From Olleya sp. Bg11-27 (lineage in GTDB: Bacteria > Bacteroidota > Bacteroidia > Flavobacteriales > Flavobacteriaceae), in assembly GCF_002831645.1 (NCBI RefSeq), contig NZ_CP025117.1:1123514-1187513 (forward strand): a stretch of 64,000 nucleotides of DNA, read 5' to 3'. Positions 50,115 to 58,966 of the stretch are shown here, piece by piece. The first letter of the stretch is position 1. Each line of letters opens with the position of its first letter. Position numbers and translations under genes: made by a program. The notes beneath the pieces are model-generated. The model was not told where the DNA came from, made no database searches, and worked only from the letters and a program-made list of their open reading frames with translations.

Positions 50115-51056
50115 TTACATTAAAAACTTAGAGCTAATCGATTTATTATAATGTACGTTTTGCATCACCTCTGCAAATAAATCGGCACAACTTAATACTT
50201 TAATTTTTTTGCTTTCTTGTCTAAGTGGAATAGAGTCCGTAACTATTAACTCTTCTAATTTAGAATCCTCTATACGTTGATAAGCATCCCCTGATAAAAT
50301 TGGATGTGTACAGATAGCTCTTACGCTAAGTGCGCCGCGCTCCATCATTAAATCGGCTGCTTTTGTTAATGTTCCAGCAGTATCTACCATATCATCAACT
50401 AAAACTACATTTTTACCTGTTACATCTCCAATTAATTCCATGTGAGAAATAACATTGGCTTTAGCACGTTGCTTATAACATATCACGACATCACTTTCTA
50501 ATGCTTTTGAATAAGCATATGCGCGTTTAGATCCTCCCATATCAGGAGAAGCAATTGTTAGGTTGTCAAGATTCAACTCTTTTAAGTATGGTAAAAAGAT
50601 AGTTGAGGCAAATAAATGGTCAACAGGCTTTTCGAAGAAACCTTGTATTTGATCAGCATGTAAATCCATGGTTACAATTCTAGTCGCGCCAGCTGTTTCC
50701 AACATTTTAGCTACTAATTTTGCAGCAATAGGCACTCTAGGTTTGTCTTTACGGTCTTGTCTAGCCCAACCAAAGTAAGGTAGTACAGCAGTAATGTGTC
50801 GTGCTGATGCGCGTTTTGCGGCATCAATCATTAACAACATTTCCATTAAATTTTCAGAACTTGGATTAGTTGATCCAATAATGAAAATACGTGCTCCTCT
50901 AATAGATTCTTCATATGATGGTTGGAATTCTCCATCACTATAAGTCGAAGTAATTACTTTACCTAAATCAGACCCGTAAGCAACAGCAATTTTCTTTGCT
51001 AAAGCTTTACTTTGCGTAATTGAAAATATTTTAGCTTCTGGCTTTGTATTTGGCAT
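50115..51056 (-). CDS. prs: Ribose-phosphate pyrophosphokinase (PRPP synthetase)
   Basis: The 313-residue enzyme makes PRPP from ribose 5-phosphate and ATP, feeding nucleotide, His and Trp synthesis. ITSTYSDGEFQPSYEESIRG, PDMGGSKRAYAYSKAL and the PRPP-binding loop VVLVDDMVDTAGTLTKAA are all present. Length is standard for class I enzymes. A -7 box lies about 53 bases upstream. rplY follows in the same direction. Confidence 0.97.
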   Translation of the reverse strand: MPNTKPEAKIFSITQSKALAKKIAVAYGSDLGKVITSTYSDGEFQPSYEESIRGARIFIIGSTNPSSENLMEMLLMIDAAKRASARHITAVLPYFGWARQDRKDKPRVPIAAKLVAKMLETAGATRIVTMDLHADQIQGFFEKPVDHLFASTIFLPYLKELNLDNLTIASPDMGGSKRAYAYSKALESDVVICYKQRAKANVISHMELIGDVTGKNVVLVDDMVDTAGTLTKAADLMMERGALSVRAICTHPILSGDAYQRIEDSKLEELIVTDSIPLRQESKKIKVLSCADLFAEVMQNVHYNKSISSKFLM

Positions 51057-51108
51057 TGTTAATCTGTTGTTAGGTAGGTTTTTACACTACGTTATTTTTA
51101 ATGAGGTG

Positions 51109-51116
51109 CAAATTTA
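51109..51116 (-). promoter_or_regulatory. Candidate -7 promoter box for prs-rplY
   Basis: On the minus strand TAAATTTG fits TAnnTTTG, 52 bases before the prs start codon. Confidence 0.5.
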
Positions 51117-51180
51117 CTATAATTTTTCATGTTTAGATGATATTAGACGCGATTTTTAAAGGATTTGTCCAAAATATATT

Positions 51181-51188
51181 TATTTTTG
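51181..51188 (+). promoter_or_regulatory. Candidate -7 promoter box for tRNA-Leu
   Basis: TATTTTTG fits TAnnTTTG and ends 13 bases before the first base of the tRNA. A TTTG at 51164-51167 lies 13 bases further up, closer than usual for a -33 element. Confidence 0.55.
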
Positions 51189-51201
51189 TAAAATCAAAAT
51201 T

Positions 51202-51281
51202 GCTCAAGTGGCGGAATTGGTAGACGCGTCGGATTCAAAATCCGATTCCTCGGAGTGCGGGTTCGATTCCCGCCTTGAGTA
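51202..51281 (+). tRNA. tRNA-Leu (anticodon CAA)
   Basis: Acceptor arms GCTCAAG (51202-51208) and CTTGAGT (51274-51280) pair, with a G-U at the first position, followed by discriminator A73. The anticodon stem TCGGA/TCCGA encloses the loop TTCAAAA, giving anticodon CAA, which reads UUG. A long variable arm (TTCCTCGGAGT) marks it as a class II tRNA, and GGTTCGATTCC is the T-arm. The CCA end is not encoded. Confidence 0.96.
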
Positions 51282-51287
51282 CTTAAC

Positions 51288-51322
51288 AACCTTCAACCTA
51301 ATATATGTTGAAGGTTTTTTGT
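51288..51322 (+). terminator. Rho-independent terminator after tRNA-Leu
   Basis: AACCTTCAAC (51288-51297) and GTTGAAGGTT (51307-51316) form a perfect 10-bp stem followed by TTTTG. It could also serve the convergent LacI-type gene. Confidence 0.88.
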
Positions 51323-51333
51323 TTTTAAAACTT

Positions 51334-52344
51334 TTATTTAGAAGAATCCCTTACCACGATATCGGTCTCAACCGTTTCAGTTGTGGTAGTGGTGATTTTG
51401 TTTTCCAGTTTATTTATTAGCAAAGTGGCTGCTTTTTCTCCTATAATTTCACCATGTTGACTAATAGTGGTTAATCTTGGGTTTGAATGTCTCGCTAGAA
51501 TTCCGTTAGAAAAGGCTAGGACAGATACCTCTTGCGGTATTTTTATTCCTTTTTCTTGTGCTATTTTTAAAGCTGCAATTGCCACAGACTCATTTGAAGC
51601 AATTAAGGCGTCAAAGGTGTGGTTAAATAAAGGTTTGACTACTGCTTCATGATTTTTATAATACATTTCATGTGTTGTAATAATGATGTCGTCATCCTTG
51701 TCAAGGTTGTTGTTTTTTAGACCAGCTAAATAGCCTTGATGTCTGAGTTTACCAACGCTTAGGTCAATGTTAGCGCCAACAAAAGCTATTTTTTTGCAAC
51801 CTTTATTTTTTAAGTAATTAACAGCATTTACAGAGGCCATAAAGTCGTTTGTAATAACCTTGTCGCAATTAATGTCTTCTACAACACGGTCAAACATGAC
51901 TAAAGGGATTTCTTTTTCAATACATGAATTAAAATGACTATAATCTCTTTGTGTTTCTGTTTCTTCTGCAGCGGATAGAATAAAACCATCAACAACACCA
52001 GTAGATAACATTTGTATGGTTTCTATTTCTTTCTGTAGAGACTCATTAGAAATACATGTGATAATCTTATATCCTTTTTGGGTCGCTATTTTTTCTATCC
52101 CTTTTAAAACTTGAGCAAAATAGTAATTAAGCATATTAGGAATAATGATACCAATCGTTTTAGTGCGTTGGTTTTTTAAACTTAGTGCATTAAAATTTGG
52201 TGTGTAGTTTATTTCTTTTGCGTATGCTTTAATGTCTTCTGCGGTTGCTTTACTTATTTCTGGGCTATCGTTTAGTGCTTTCGAAACGGTCGAAATTGAA
52301 ACGCTAAAGTGAATAGCAATGTCTTTTAAAGTGATTTTTTTCAT
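51334..52344 (-). CDS. LacI family transcriptional regulator
   Basis: A 336-residue regulator. The N-terminal helix-turn-helix reads ITLKDIAIHFSVSISTVSKALN, followed by the hinge helix (YTPNFNALSLKNQRTKTIGII) and a periplasmic-binding-protein-like effector domain (~60-330). It would bind a sugar or sugar phosphate and change its grip on DNA. It starts 8 bp after manA on the same strand, so the two share a transcript and it may control its own operon. A LacI-type operator candidate lies upstream of manA. Confidence 0.93.
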   Translation of the reverse strand: MKKITLKDIAIHFSVSISTVSKALNDSPEISKATAEDIKAYAKEINYTPNFNALSLKNQRTKTIGIIIPNMLNYYFAQVLKGIEKIATQKGYKIITCISNESLQKEIETIQMLSTGVVDGFILSAAEETETQRDYSHFNSCIEKEIPLVMFDRVVEDINCDKVITNDFMASVNAVNYLKNKGCKKIAFVGANIDLSVGKLRHQGYLAGLKNNNLDKDDDIIITTHEMYYKNHEAVVKPLFNHTFDALIASNESVAIAALKIAQEKGIKIPQEVSVLAFSNGILARHSNPRLTTISQHGEIIGEKAATLLINKLENKITTTTTETVETDIVVRDSSK

Positions 52345-52352
52345 AGCTTATA

Positions 52353-53324
52353 TTATAAATAGACTTCTAGTAATTGACAATCTCTTGAAGATAAAGAAAT
52401 GTTTTGAATAGTTGCGGGAAGTAATATAGTTTCTCCTTTTTTTAGAGTATAGGTTTCGTTTTTCCATTCTATAGTCATACTTCCGTCGACGCAAATGTAA
52501 ATAATAAAAGAATCTAAGGATGAATAGTCTTTTTTTAAAATGCCTTCAACTTGTAAGAAGTTTGTTTTGAAATAAGGGGAATGGATTAAAGTGTTAGATT
52601 CGTTTTTGACTGTTTTATAGTTGGTTTTGTATTTCTTATGTACAGAAAAATCAATAACATCTTTAGCTAGTTCTGTGTGTAGTTCTCTTTTTAAGCCTGT
52701 GCTTTTTTCTATCCTGTCGTAATCATAAATACGATAGGTGATATCAGAGGTTTGTTGTATTTCGGCAAGTAATACACCGGAACCAATGGCATGGACCAGT
52801 CCTGTTGGTATGTGAAACGTGTCACCTTTACTTACTAGTTCGTGATGCATCACTTCTAATATAGTATTGTCTTTTAGATGTGTTTCATATTCATTGGGAG
52901 TGATTTCTTTTTTAAACCCAACAATTAATTCTGCTTCTTTTTCAGCTTGCATAACATACCACATTTCATTTTTTCCAAATGAGTTATGACGTTTTTGTGA
53001 AATATTATTGCTTGGATGTACTTGTATCGATAGCGGTGTTTTGGCATCAATAAATTTAATTAATAGCGGAAAATCGTTGCCAAAATCGTTGTAGACAGAT
53101 TGGCCTAAGAAATCACTTTCGTATTGTTTGATCAATTGTTTGAGTGTAAACCCTTTTAAAGGGCCTTCTAAAACTTTGTTTTCATCATTTTTAACATCAG
53201 AAATCTCCCATGATTCACCAATGTTTTTGTCGGTAAAATTTTTACCAAGTTCGGTCTTTAGTTTTTCTCCTCCCCATAATTTATGTTTATAAATGGGTTG
53301 GAATTTTAAAGGGTATAATTTCAT
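52353..53324 (-). CDS. manA: Mannose-6-phosphate isomerase, type I
   Basis: The 323-residue enzyme converts mannose 6-phosphate and fructose 6-phosphate. It has the short type I form: MKLYPLKFQPIYKHKLWGGEKL at the start, zinc ligands in SIQVHPSN and KNEMWYVM, and the HIPTGLVHAIGSGVLLAEIQQ block with the His ligand and the catalytic Arg in the following TYRIYDYDR. It sits first in a two-gene unit with the LacI regulator. Confidence 0.94.
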   Translation of the reverse strand: MKLYPLKFQPIYKHKLWGGEKLKTELGKNFTDKNIGESWEISDVKNDENKVLEGPLKGFTLKQLIKQYESDFLGQSVYNDFGNDFPLLIKFIDAKTPLSIQVHPSNNISQKRHNSFGKNEMWYVMQAEKEAELIVGFKKEITPNEYETHLKDNTILEVMHHELVSKGDTFHIPTGLVHAIGSGVLLAEIQQTSDITYRIYDYDRIEKSTGLKRELHTELAKDVIDFSVHKKYKTNYKTVKNESNTLIHSPYFKTNFLQVEGILKKDYSSLDSFIIYICVDGSMTIEWKNETYTLKKGETILLPATIQNISLSSRDCQLLEVYL

Positions 53325-53346
53325 TTAAGTAATATGATTCTGGGTT

Positions 53347-53354
53347 CAAATTTA
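53347..53354 (-). promoter_or_regulatory. Candidate -7 promoter box for manA
   Basis: On the minus strand TAAATTTG fits TAnnTTTG, 22 bases before the manA start codon. Confidence 0.5.
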
Positions 53355-53406
53355 CCAAACTATCATTATACTTTATAGTTTTTTGCGAAATCCTTTTTTT
53401 AACATC

Positions 53407-53436
53407 CAAAAACGCTTTCAGTTTGCAAAGCATTTT
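53407..53436. promoter_or_regulatory. Candidate LacI-type operator between manA and the HupE-like gene
   Basis: AAAACGCTTT (53409-53418) and AAAGCATTTT (53427-53436) form a 10-bp inverted repeat with one mismatch. Within it, the minus strand 53420-53407 reads TGAAAGCGTTTTTG, close to the LacI/CcpA operator consensus TGWAARCGYTWNCW. It lies about 80 bases before manA and 43 bases before the divergent HupE-like gene. Confidence 0.55.
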
Positions 53437-53479
53437 TGTTTTTATGTATCTTTACGGCAACCCTAAAACTTAAATATTT

Positions 53480-54070
53480 ATGCTTCAAGACTTTTGGATA
53501 CATGTGCAATATGGAATTAATCATGTGTTAGATATTAATGCGTATGACCATGTTTTATTTTTAATAGTTTTATCTGTTCCTTATCTTTTTAATGATTGGA
53601 AGCGTGTATTTTTGTTGGTAACCATGTTTACCGTTGGTCATACTATTTCTTTGGTATTAGCAAGTTATGGGATGGTAAAAATAGATGGTAATTTAATCGA
53701 GTTTCTAATACCAATTACTATTTTTATTGTAGCGATTTATAATGTATTTACTGCGGGAAAAACGGCTAAAAGTCAGAAAATAGGACTATTGTTTGTTTCT
53801 ACATTGTTTTTTGGACTCGTTCATGGTTTTGGTTTTGCAAGAGAATTTAGAATGAGCCTTGATAAAGGAGATAGCAAATTGCTTAGATTGTTCGAGTTTG
53901 CTTTAGGTATTGAAATAGCGCAAATTATAATTGTTTTTATAATTCTTTTCTTAGGTTACATTTTTCAAACAGTGTTTAGGTTTTCTAAACGAGATTGGGT
54001 TATGGTAATTTCTGCGATTGTCATTGGATTGGTTATTCCGATGCTTCTAAATAGTCCTTTTTTAAATTAA
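53480..54070 (+). CDS. HupE/UreJ family membrane protein
   Basis: A 196-residue protein with about six membrane helices. The pattern GINHVLDINAYDHVLFLIVLS, FTVGHTISLVLA and LFFGLVHGFGFAREF gives the conserved His and Asp residues of HupE/UreJ proteins, some of which carry nickel or cobalt. No hydrogenase or urease gene is nearby, so a metal role is only possible. It is divergent from manA and followed by the dCMP deaminase gene at 119 bp. Confidence 0.87.
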   Translation: MLQDFWIHVQYGINHVLDINAYDHVLFLIVLSVPYLFNDWKRVFLLVTMFTVGHTISLVLASYGMVKIDGNLIEFLIPITIFIVAIYNVFTAGKTAKSQKIGLLFVSTLFFGLVHGFGFAREFRMSLDKGDSKLLRLFEFALGIEIAQIIIVFIILFLGYIFQTVFRFSKRDWVMVISAIVIGLVIPMLLNSPFLN

Positions 54071-54189
54071 TTTTCATTAAAGTTTTCATAAAACTTGTTA
54101 TTTAGAATTGTAATTGAAATATGAAGCGAGTATCTTCGTTTGTATTCAAACGCGTCTTTAGGCGTGTTTTCATTTCTATTTAACTAAAT

Positions 54190-54621
54190 ATGTCAGAACA
54201 AAAACAACTAAAATACGATAAAGCTTATCTAAGAATTGCTACGGAATGGGGAAAATTATCTTCTTGTAAGCGTAAGCAAGTTGGGGCTTTAATAGTTAAG
54301 GATAGAATGATAATATCCGATGGTTATAATGGTACACCTAGTGGTTTTGATAATTTTTGTGAAGATGATGAGGGGTATACAAAATGGTATGTGCTACATG
54401 CAGAGGCTAATGCAATCTTGAAAGTTGCCTCTTCTACTCAATCTTGTAAGGGTGCTACGTTGTATATCACGATGTCGCCTTGTAAAGATTGTAGTAAATT
54501 AATACATCAGGCTGGTATTATACGTGTGGTGTATAATCAAGGCTATAAAGATGATTCCGGTCTTAAATTTTTAGAAAAAGCAGGGATAGAGTTGGAACTA
54601 ATTCAAGAATTAGAAGAGTAA
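54190..54621 (+). CDS. dCMP/deoxycytidylate deaminase family protein
   Basis: A 143-residue zinc deaminase: HAEANAIL holds the His ligand and catalytic Glu, and SPCKDCSK the two Cys ligands. CKRKQVGALIVKDRMIISDGYNGTPSGFDNFCE is the substrate region of the ComE/dCMP deaminase family. It would make dUMP from dCMP for thymidylate synthesis. Its stop codon shares one base with the start of the S41 protease gene (TAATG), so they are translationally coupled. Confidence 0.93.
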   Translation: MSEQKQLKYDKAYLRIATEWGKLSSCKRKQVGALIVKDRMIISDGYNGTPSGFDNFCEDDEGYTKWYVLHAEANAILKVASSTQSCKGATLYITMSPCKDCSKLIHQAGIIRVVYNQGYKDDSGLKFLEKAGIELELIQELEE

Positions 54622-56216
54622 TGGCTAAAACCAAAATATATTTTCCATTTATCATTGGTGTTGCAATAGCGGCAGGGATTTTTATTGGAGGTAAGTTGAA
54701 TTTTGGAGACACATCGGATAAGTTATTTACATCTAATAGTAAAAAAGATAAGTTAAATAGACTTATTGATTATATTGATTACGAGTATGTTGAAGAGGTT
54801 AATACAGATAGTATTGTTGATGTGACGGTTAATGGTATTTTGAAAAATTTAGATCCACATTCAGTATATATTCCTAAAGAAGATATGCAGAAGGTTACCG
54901 AGAATATGAAAGGTAAGTTTGTGGGTATAGGAATAAATTTTTACACCTTTAAGGATACAATTACGGTTATCAAAACGATCGAAAACGGTCCGAGTGCTCT
55001 GGTAGGAATCGTAGGTGGTGATAGGATTGTGTCAGCTAATGGAGAGTCGCTTCTTGGCGGTGGGTATAATAATGATACGCTTGTAGATAAACTTAAGGGG
55101 GAGCGCTATTCTAAGTTATTGTTAAAAGTTTTTAGAAAAGGAGAGCCTGATTTGTTGACCTTTAATGTGACAAGAGATGAGGTGTCTATTAAAAGTGTAG
55201 ATGCGGCTTATATGCTGACTGATAAGCTGGGCTATATCAAAATTAATCGTTTTGCTGAAAGTACTTATAAGGAGTTTAAAAAAGCTTTATTAAAGTTGAA
55301 AGCAGAAGGCGCAACTGATTTGGCTTTGGATTTAAGAGAAAATCCGGGCGGTTTTTTAGAAATTGCTGTTAATATTATAGACGAGTTTTTAGAAGACGAT
55401 AAGTTAATTGTGTATACAAGAAATAAAAAAGGTAAAGAAGATCGTAGTTACGCGACAAAAAAAGGTGATTTTGAAAAAGGCCATGTTTATGTTATGATTG
55501 ACGAGAATTCGGCTTCTGCTTCAGAGATTGTTGCTGGTGCCTTACAAGATAATGATAAAGGGACGATCGTTGGAAGACGGTCTTACGGAAAAGGATTGGT
55601 GCAACGTGAAATGACTTTAGGCGATGGAAGCGCAGTACGTTTGACAGTGTCTAAATATTATACGCCAACAGGGCGTTCTATTCAACGGTCTTACGCAAGT
55701 GGTAATACCGATTATTACGATGATTTTGCAGATCGTTTAAATAGAGGGGAGTTATTAGACGAGAAAAAAATAGAAGTGTCCGACTCTTTAAAGTTTACTA
55801 CGCCAAAAGGAAAAGTAGTGTATGGTGGAGGGGGGATAATTCCTGATGTTTTTGTACCGTACGATACACAAATGCAAAATGAAACGTTGACTTTTTTAGA
55901 AAGAAGAGGGTATTTGAATAATTTTATTTTTGAGGAATTAGAGAAAGAACGAGAGGGTTATAATGATATGTCGAGAGAAGAGTTTTTTGAAAACTTTACA
56001 ATAAGCGATGACATTGTAAGCGCTTTAGAGGACTTCTTAAAACTAAAAACAAGGTCAAATATTGTTTTTGTTGCCTATAAGGATGAGGTTAAGTATTATT
56101 TAAAAGCGACTTTGGGAGAGCAGTTATATGGTTTTGGTGCTTATTTTAAAATATTAAATAAACATGATGTCATGATCGATAAGGTTGTGCAGTTGAGTCA
56201 GGCGTCTACTAATTAA
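54621..56216 (+). CDS. S41 family C-terminal-processing peptidase
   Basis: A 531-residue protein with an N-terminal membrane anchor (~8-25), a helical linker, a PDZ domain (~88-170; VGIGINFYTF ... IVGGDRIVSANGE) and the S41 core (~195-370). The catalytic Ser is in DENSASASEIVAGAL and the general-base Lys in GRRSYGKGLVQ. It cleaves unstructured C-termini in the periplasm. A C-terminal region of about 130 residues follows. Coupled to dCMP deaminase by a one-base overlap; its 3' end overlaps the convergent oxidoreductase by 4 bp. Confidence 0.93.
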   Translation: MAKTKIYFPFIIGVAIAAGIFIGGKLNFGDTSDKLFTSNSKKDKLNRLIDYIDYEYVEEVNTDSIVDVTVNGILKNLDPHSVYIPKEDMQKVTENMKGKFVGIGINFYTFKDTITVIKTIENGPSALVGIVGGDRIVSANGESLLGGGYNNDTLVDKLKGERYSKLLLKVFRKGEPDLLTFNVTRDEVSIKSVDAAYMLTDKLGYIKINRFAESTYKEFKKALLKLKAEGATDLALDLRENPGGFLEIAVNIIDEFLEDDKLIVYTRNKKGKEDRSYATKKGDFEKGHVYVMIDENSASASEIVAGALQDNDKGTIVGRRSYGKGLVQREMTLGDGSAVRLTVSKYYTPTGRSIQRSYASGNTDYYDDFADRLNRGELLDEKKIEVSDSLKFTTPKGKVVYGGGGIIPDVFVPYDTQMQNETLTFLERRGYLNNFIFEELEKEREGYNDMSREEFFENFTISDDIVSALEDFLKLKTRSNIVFVAYKDEVKYYLKATLGEQLYGFGAYFKILNKHDVMIDKVVQLSQASTN

Positions 56217-56818
56217 GATTTATCATGTATTTTGGTGTGCTTTCCGCTATTCCAAAGGGTTAAAATGTCTGTGCCAACGTGTGCTCCGCTTCCAGAAGCA
56301 ATAGCAAATTGGCTTCTCCAACCGGCTAAGGTTCCAGCAACATATAGATTGTCTTTAATTAAGTGATCGGTATTCTCTAGCCAAATTCTGTCTTTTTCTA
56401 TAGCAGCTTTTGGGTGTGCTTTGATGTAGCTTTCTAGTCCTTTTATGTTCAGTAAATTAGTATAACCAACAGCTATGACAACACGTTTTGAAATATAAGT
56501 TGTTTTGTTAGTAGTGACTTTAAATCCAAATTCAGAATCTGTGATTTCTTCGACTTTTTCATTGCCAATTTGTATGACTTTGGGATACAAATTAGCTAAT
56601 TGGAGTTTTCCATCGTTTAAAATATCTTTTCCTAAAGTGCCGGGTTTTAGTCCTAAAACGTTATTAAACAATGCGTTTTGTAAATGTGAGGTTTTTTGAT
56701 GAGTGATTATGGCAACCTTTTTACCATCGGCAAATGGTTTGTTTAATCCAGATCCTAAAATTAAAGCGCAAGATAGGCCAGCTGCTCCGCCACCAATTAT
56801 TAAAGTATCAAATGACAT
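56213..56818 (-). CDS. Short FAD-dependent pyridine nucleotide-disulfide oxidoreductase-like protein
   Basis: A 201-residue flavoprotein, about two thirds the length of thioredoxin reductases. The FAD-binding TLIIGGGAAGLSCALILGSG starts it, and YVAGTLAGWRSQFAIASGSGAHVGTDIL near the end is the second flavin motif. The central NADPH-binding domain and the redox-active CxxC are absent, so it is not a classical thioredoxin reductase. Its substrate and electron donor are unknown. It shares one base with the upstream 65-residue membrane protein gene. Confidence 0.82.
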   Translation of the reverse strand: MSFDTLIIGGGAAGLSCALILGSGLNKPFADGKKVAIITHQKTSHLQNALFNNVLGLKPGTLGKDILNDGKLQLANLYPKVIQIGNEKVEEITDSEFGFKVTTNKTTYISKRVVIAVGYTNLLNIKGLESYIKAHPKAAIEKDRIWLENTDHLIKDNLYVAGTLAGWRSQFAIASGSGAHVGTDILTLWNSGKHTKIHDKS

Positions 56819-57015
56819 TAACGTCTCGTTTTAGCTTCTATTTTTTTAGAAATTCTTAAAATTTGTACTAATGCAATAGCGCAAAGTGACGCTAAAATAG
56901 TGATTAATGCAACGATACTTTCTTTGTCAAATAGTGCTGAGAAATTAAGTTGTGTGGCATTGTAAATAATTAAAGCGGCGGCTAAAAAGGTTATAATATG
57001 TATGAATGATTTCAT
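56818..57015 (-). CDS. Small membrane protein, 65 residues, unknown
   Basis: Two hydrophobic helices (~5-21 and ~35-52) with a basic C-terminus (RISKKIEAKTRR). Its stop codon overlaps the start codon of the flavoprotein by one base, so the two are co-translated. No family recognised. Confidence 0.65.
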   Translation of the reverse strand: MKSFIHIITFLAAALIIYNATQLNFSALFDKESIVALITILASLCAIALVQILRISKKIEAKTRR

Positions 57016-57043
57016 GTTTAAATTTTTTATAAAAATACAAAAA

Positions 57044-57625
57044 TTAGGCTAAAAGAACTTTGATATTGTCTGTAAACAGTTTTACAGCTATGGCTAACAA
57101 TATGACGCCAAATACTTTCCTGATAATGTTTATTCCGTTTTGTCCAATCAAACGCTCTATGCGTCTAGATGTTTTTAGGACAAAATAAATAACAAGTACA
57201 TTTAGTATAACAGCTATAATGATGTTTTTGATGTCATATTCTGCACGTAAAGATAATAAGGTTGTTAAGCTTCCTGGTCCTGCGATTAATGGAAAGGCTA
57301 AAGGAAATACAGAGGCTGTTATTGGGTTGGTTTCTTCCTCTTTATATAAGGTAATACCTAGGATCATTTCTAGCGCAATAAAAAACAAAATAAAAGAACC
57401 CGCTACCGCAAAAGAGCTGACGTTAATACCAATAAGTTCAAGTATGCTGTTTCCTAAAAAAAGGAAAGCAATTAATATGGTTCCAGCAATAATAGACGCT
57501 TTTTCACTTTGTATGTGTCCTACTTTTTTGCGTAAATCAATGATTATTGGAATGTTACCAACAATGTCGATGACTGCAAAAAGAACCATGAATACCGTAA
57601 ATATTTCTTTAAAATTTATAGTCAT
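57044..57625 (-). CDS. MarC family integral membrane protein
   Basis: A 193-residue protein with six membrane helices. MVLFAVIDIVGNIPIIIDLRKKVG near the N-terminus and VFPLAFPLIAGPGSLTTLLSL in the middle are the MarC/UPF0056 signatures. The family was linked with multiple-antibiotic resistance by name but no transport activity is proven. It lies 28 bp upstream of the 65-residue membrane protein gene on the same strand. Confidence 0.9.
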   Translation of the reverse strand: MTINFKEIFTVFMVLFAVIDIVGNIPIIIDLRKKVGHIQSEKASIIAGTILIAFLFLGNSILELIGINVSSFAVAGSFILFFIALEMILGITLYKEEETNPITASVFPLAFPLIAGPGSLTTLLSLRAEYDIKNIIIAVILNVLVIYFVLKTSRRIERLIGQNGINIIRKVFGVILLAIAVKLFTDNIKVLLA

Positions 57626-57751
57626 GATTTTATAATTTAAATTATCTTAAAATTTTCGGCAAAAGTAGGCTTAATTCATTGAAGTACAATATTAAACTGA
57701 TAGTTAGTTTCTTGTTTTTAGATAAATGTGTCCTACTTTGGCTAGATGCTT

Positions 57752-57759
57752 TATCTTTG
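57752..57759 (+). promoter_or_regulatory. Candidate -7 promoter box for the DUF3109 gene
   Basis: TATCTTTG fits TAnnTTTG and ends 23 bases before the ATG at 57783. Confidence 0.6.
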
Positions 57760-57782
57760 TTTAAAAATAATTAAGTTATAGT

Positions 57783-58352
57783 ATGTTTCAATTAGGTAAA
57801 ACAATAGTGTCTGAAGCAATAATAGAAAAAGACTTTGTCTGCAACTTGTCTGCATGCAAGGGGGCATGTTGTGTTGAAGGAGATGCAGGTGCGCCTTTAA
57901 GTAAAGAGGAGTCACAGATTTTAAAAGATATTTACCCTAAGGTAAAACCTTATTTGCGTGAAGAGGGGATTGCAGCTATTGAGGCGCAAGGAACCTCCAT
58001 TGTAACTGGTTTTGGAGATCTAGAAACACCTTTAGTTAATGGGGCAGAATGTGCTTATGTTATTTTTGACGATAAAAAAACAGCGCTTTGTGCTATAGAA
58101 CAAGTTTATAACGATGGTGAGGTGGATTGGAAAAAGCCAGTTTCTTGTCATTTGTACCCAATTAGAGTTAAGGAGTATACTGAGTTTTCTGCTGTTAATT
58201 ATGACAAATGGGAAATTTGTGACGATGCCTGTTCTTTGGGTAAAGAATTGCAAGTTCCAGTTTATAAATTTGTAAAAGAAGCTTTAATTAGAAAATTTGG
58301 TGAAGATTGGTATACTGAATTGGAGAAAGTTGCTAGTAAAATGTCAAGGTAA
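57783..58352 (+). CDS. DUF3109 family cysteine-rich protein
   Basis: A 189-residue protein with many conserved cysteines: CNLSACKGACCVEGDAGAPL near the start, then CAYVIFDD, ALCAIEQVYNDGEVDWKKPVSCHLYPIRV and WEICDDACSLG. The CxxxCxxxCC arrangement resembles the YkgJ-type zinc/iron chelating families, to which DUF3109 belongs. Metal binding is likely; the biological role is not known. It is a single-gene unit. Confidence 0.9.
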   Translation: MFQLGKTIVSEAIIEKDFVCNLSACKGACCVEGDAGAPLSKEESQILKDIYPKVKPYLREEGIAAIEAQGTSIVTGFGDLETPLVNGAECAYVIFDDKKTALCAIEQVYNDGEVDWKKPVSCHLYPIRVKEYTEFSAVNYDKWEICDDACSLGKELQVPVYKFVKEALIRKFGEDWYTELEKVASKMSR

Positions 58353-58966
58353 TAAAGAGTGTTTTTGTCTTTGTTATATTGCTAAAAAAATAGAGGTGAT
58401 TAATGTCTTATTTGCCGTCTGTTTCTTGTTTTGTAAAGTAAATCTGACGTGTCTATTGGTCTCTGTTATGTTCTAAATTAATAATTATTTTTATTAAGAC
58501 TGCTAATCGATAAATATTTCACGTGTAAATTCATAAAATATAATCATTTTAATATATTTAGGATCTTTAAAACGACTCTTTTGTAAATTTCAAGTTTACA
58601 TATATCGCTGATCGTTAGTGGTGTGAGTAGTTGTGTTCGCTGTGAAACTTTCTTTGTGTTTAAGCGTCAGTATATTGCGGATTTCTAAAAATTAGCATAA
58701 AAAAGGAGTTATAAATTAGTTATTTTTTTTGTTATTTTCAGACTTTTTCGGGTTTATTTTTCGGAATAAAAAAATATTAAAAACTTAATAATTCCATAAC
58801 ATCAGCAATTACCACTTGTAGCCCCACATTTCAACAATCAATGTTAAAAACTTTGAGAAAATTTAGGGTGAACTACCTTTTAAAATCATAGATTAATTCC
58901 AATCTTTGCAAGCCCTAAGTTGCGTAAAGAAATCGCAAACTTAAATCATAGATAAATCCAATTATA
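58353..58966. other. 614-bp non-coding region upstream of nrdB
   Basis: No credible open frame is present. Toward nrdB there is a possible promoter (TTTG 58852-58855, 18 bases, TACCTTTT 58874-58881), a TTGCG/CGCAA hairpin (58920-58924, 58934-58938) and a pair of direct repeats: AAATCATAGATTAATTCCAA plus T at 58883-58903 and AAATCATAGATAAATCCAAT at 58943-58962. The first 450 bp show nothing I can name. Confidence 0.5.

Noticed and set aside
56213-56818. Thioredoxin reductase
   Set aside because: The CxxC redox pair and the NADPH-binding domain are missing; only the FAD domain pattern is present.
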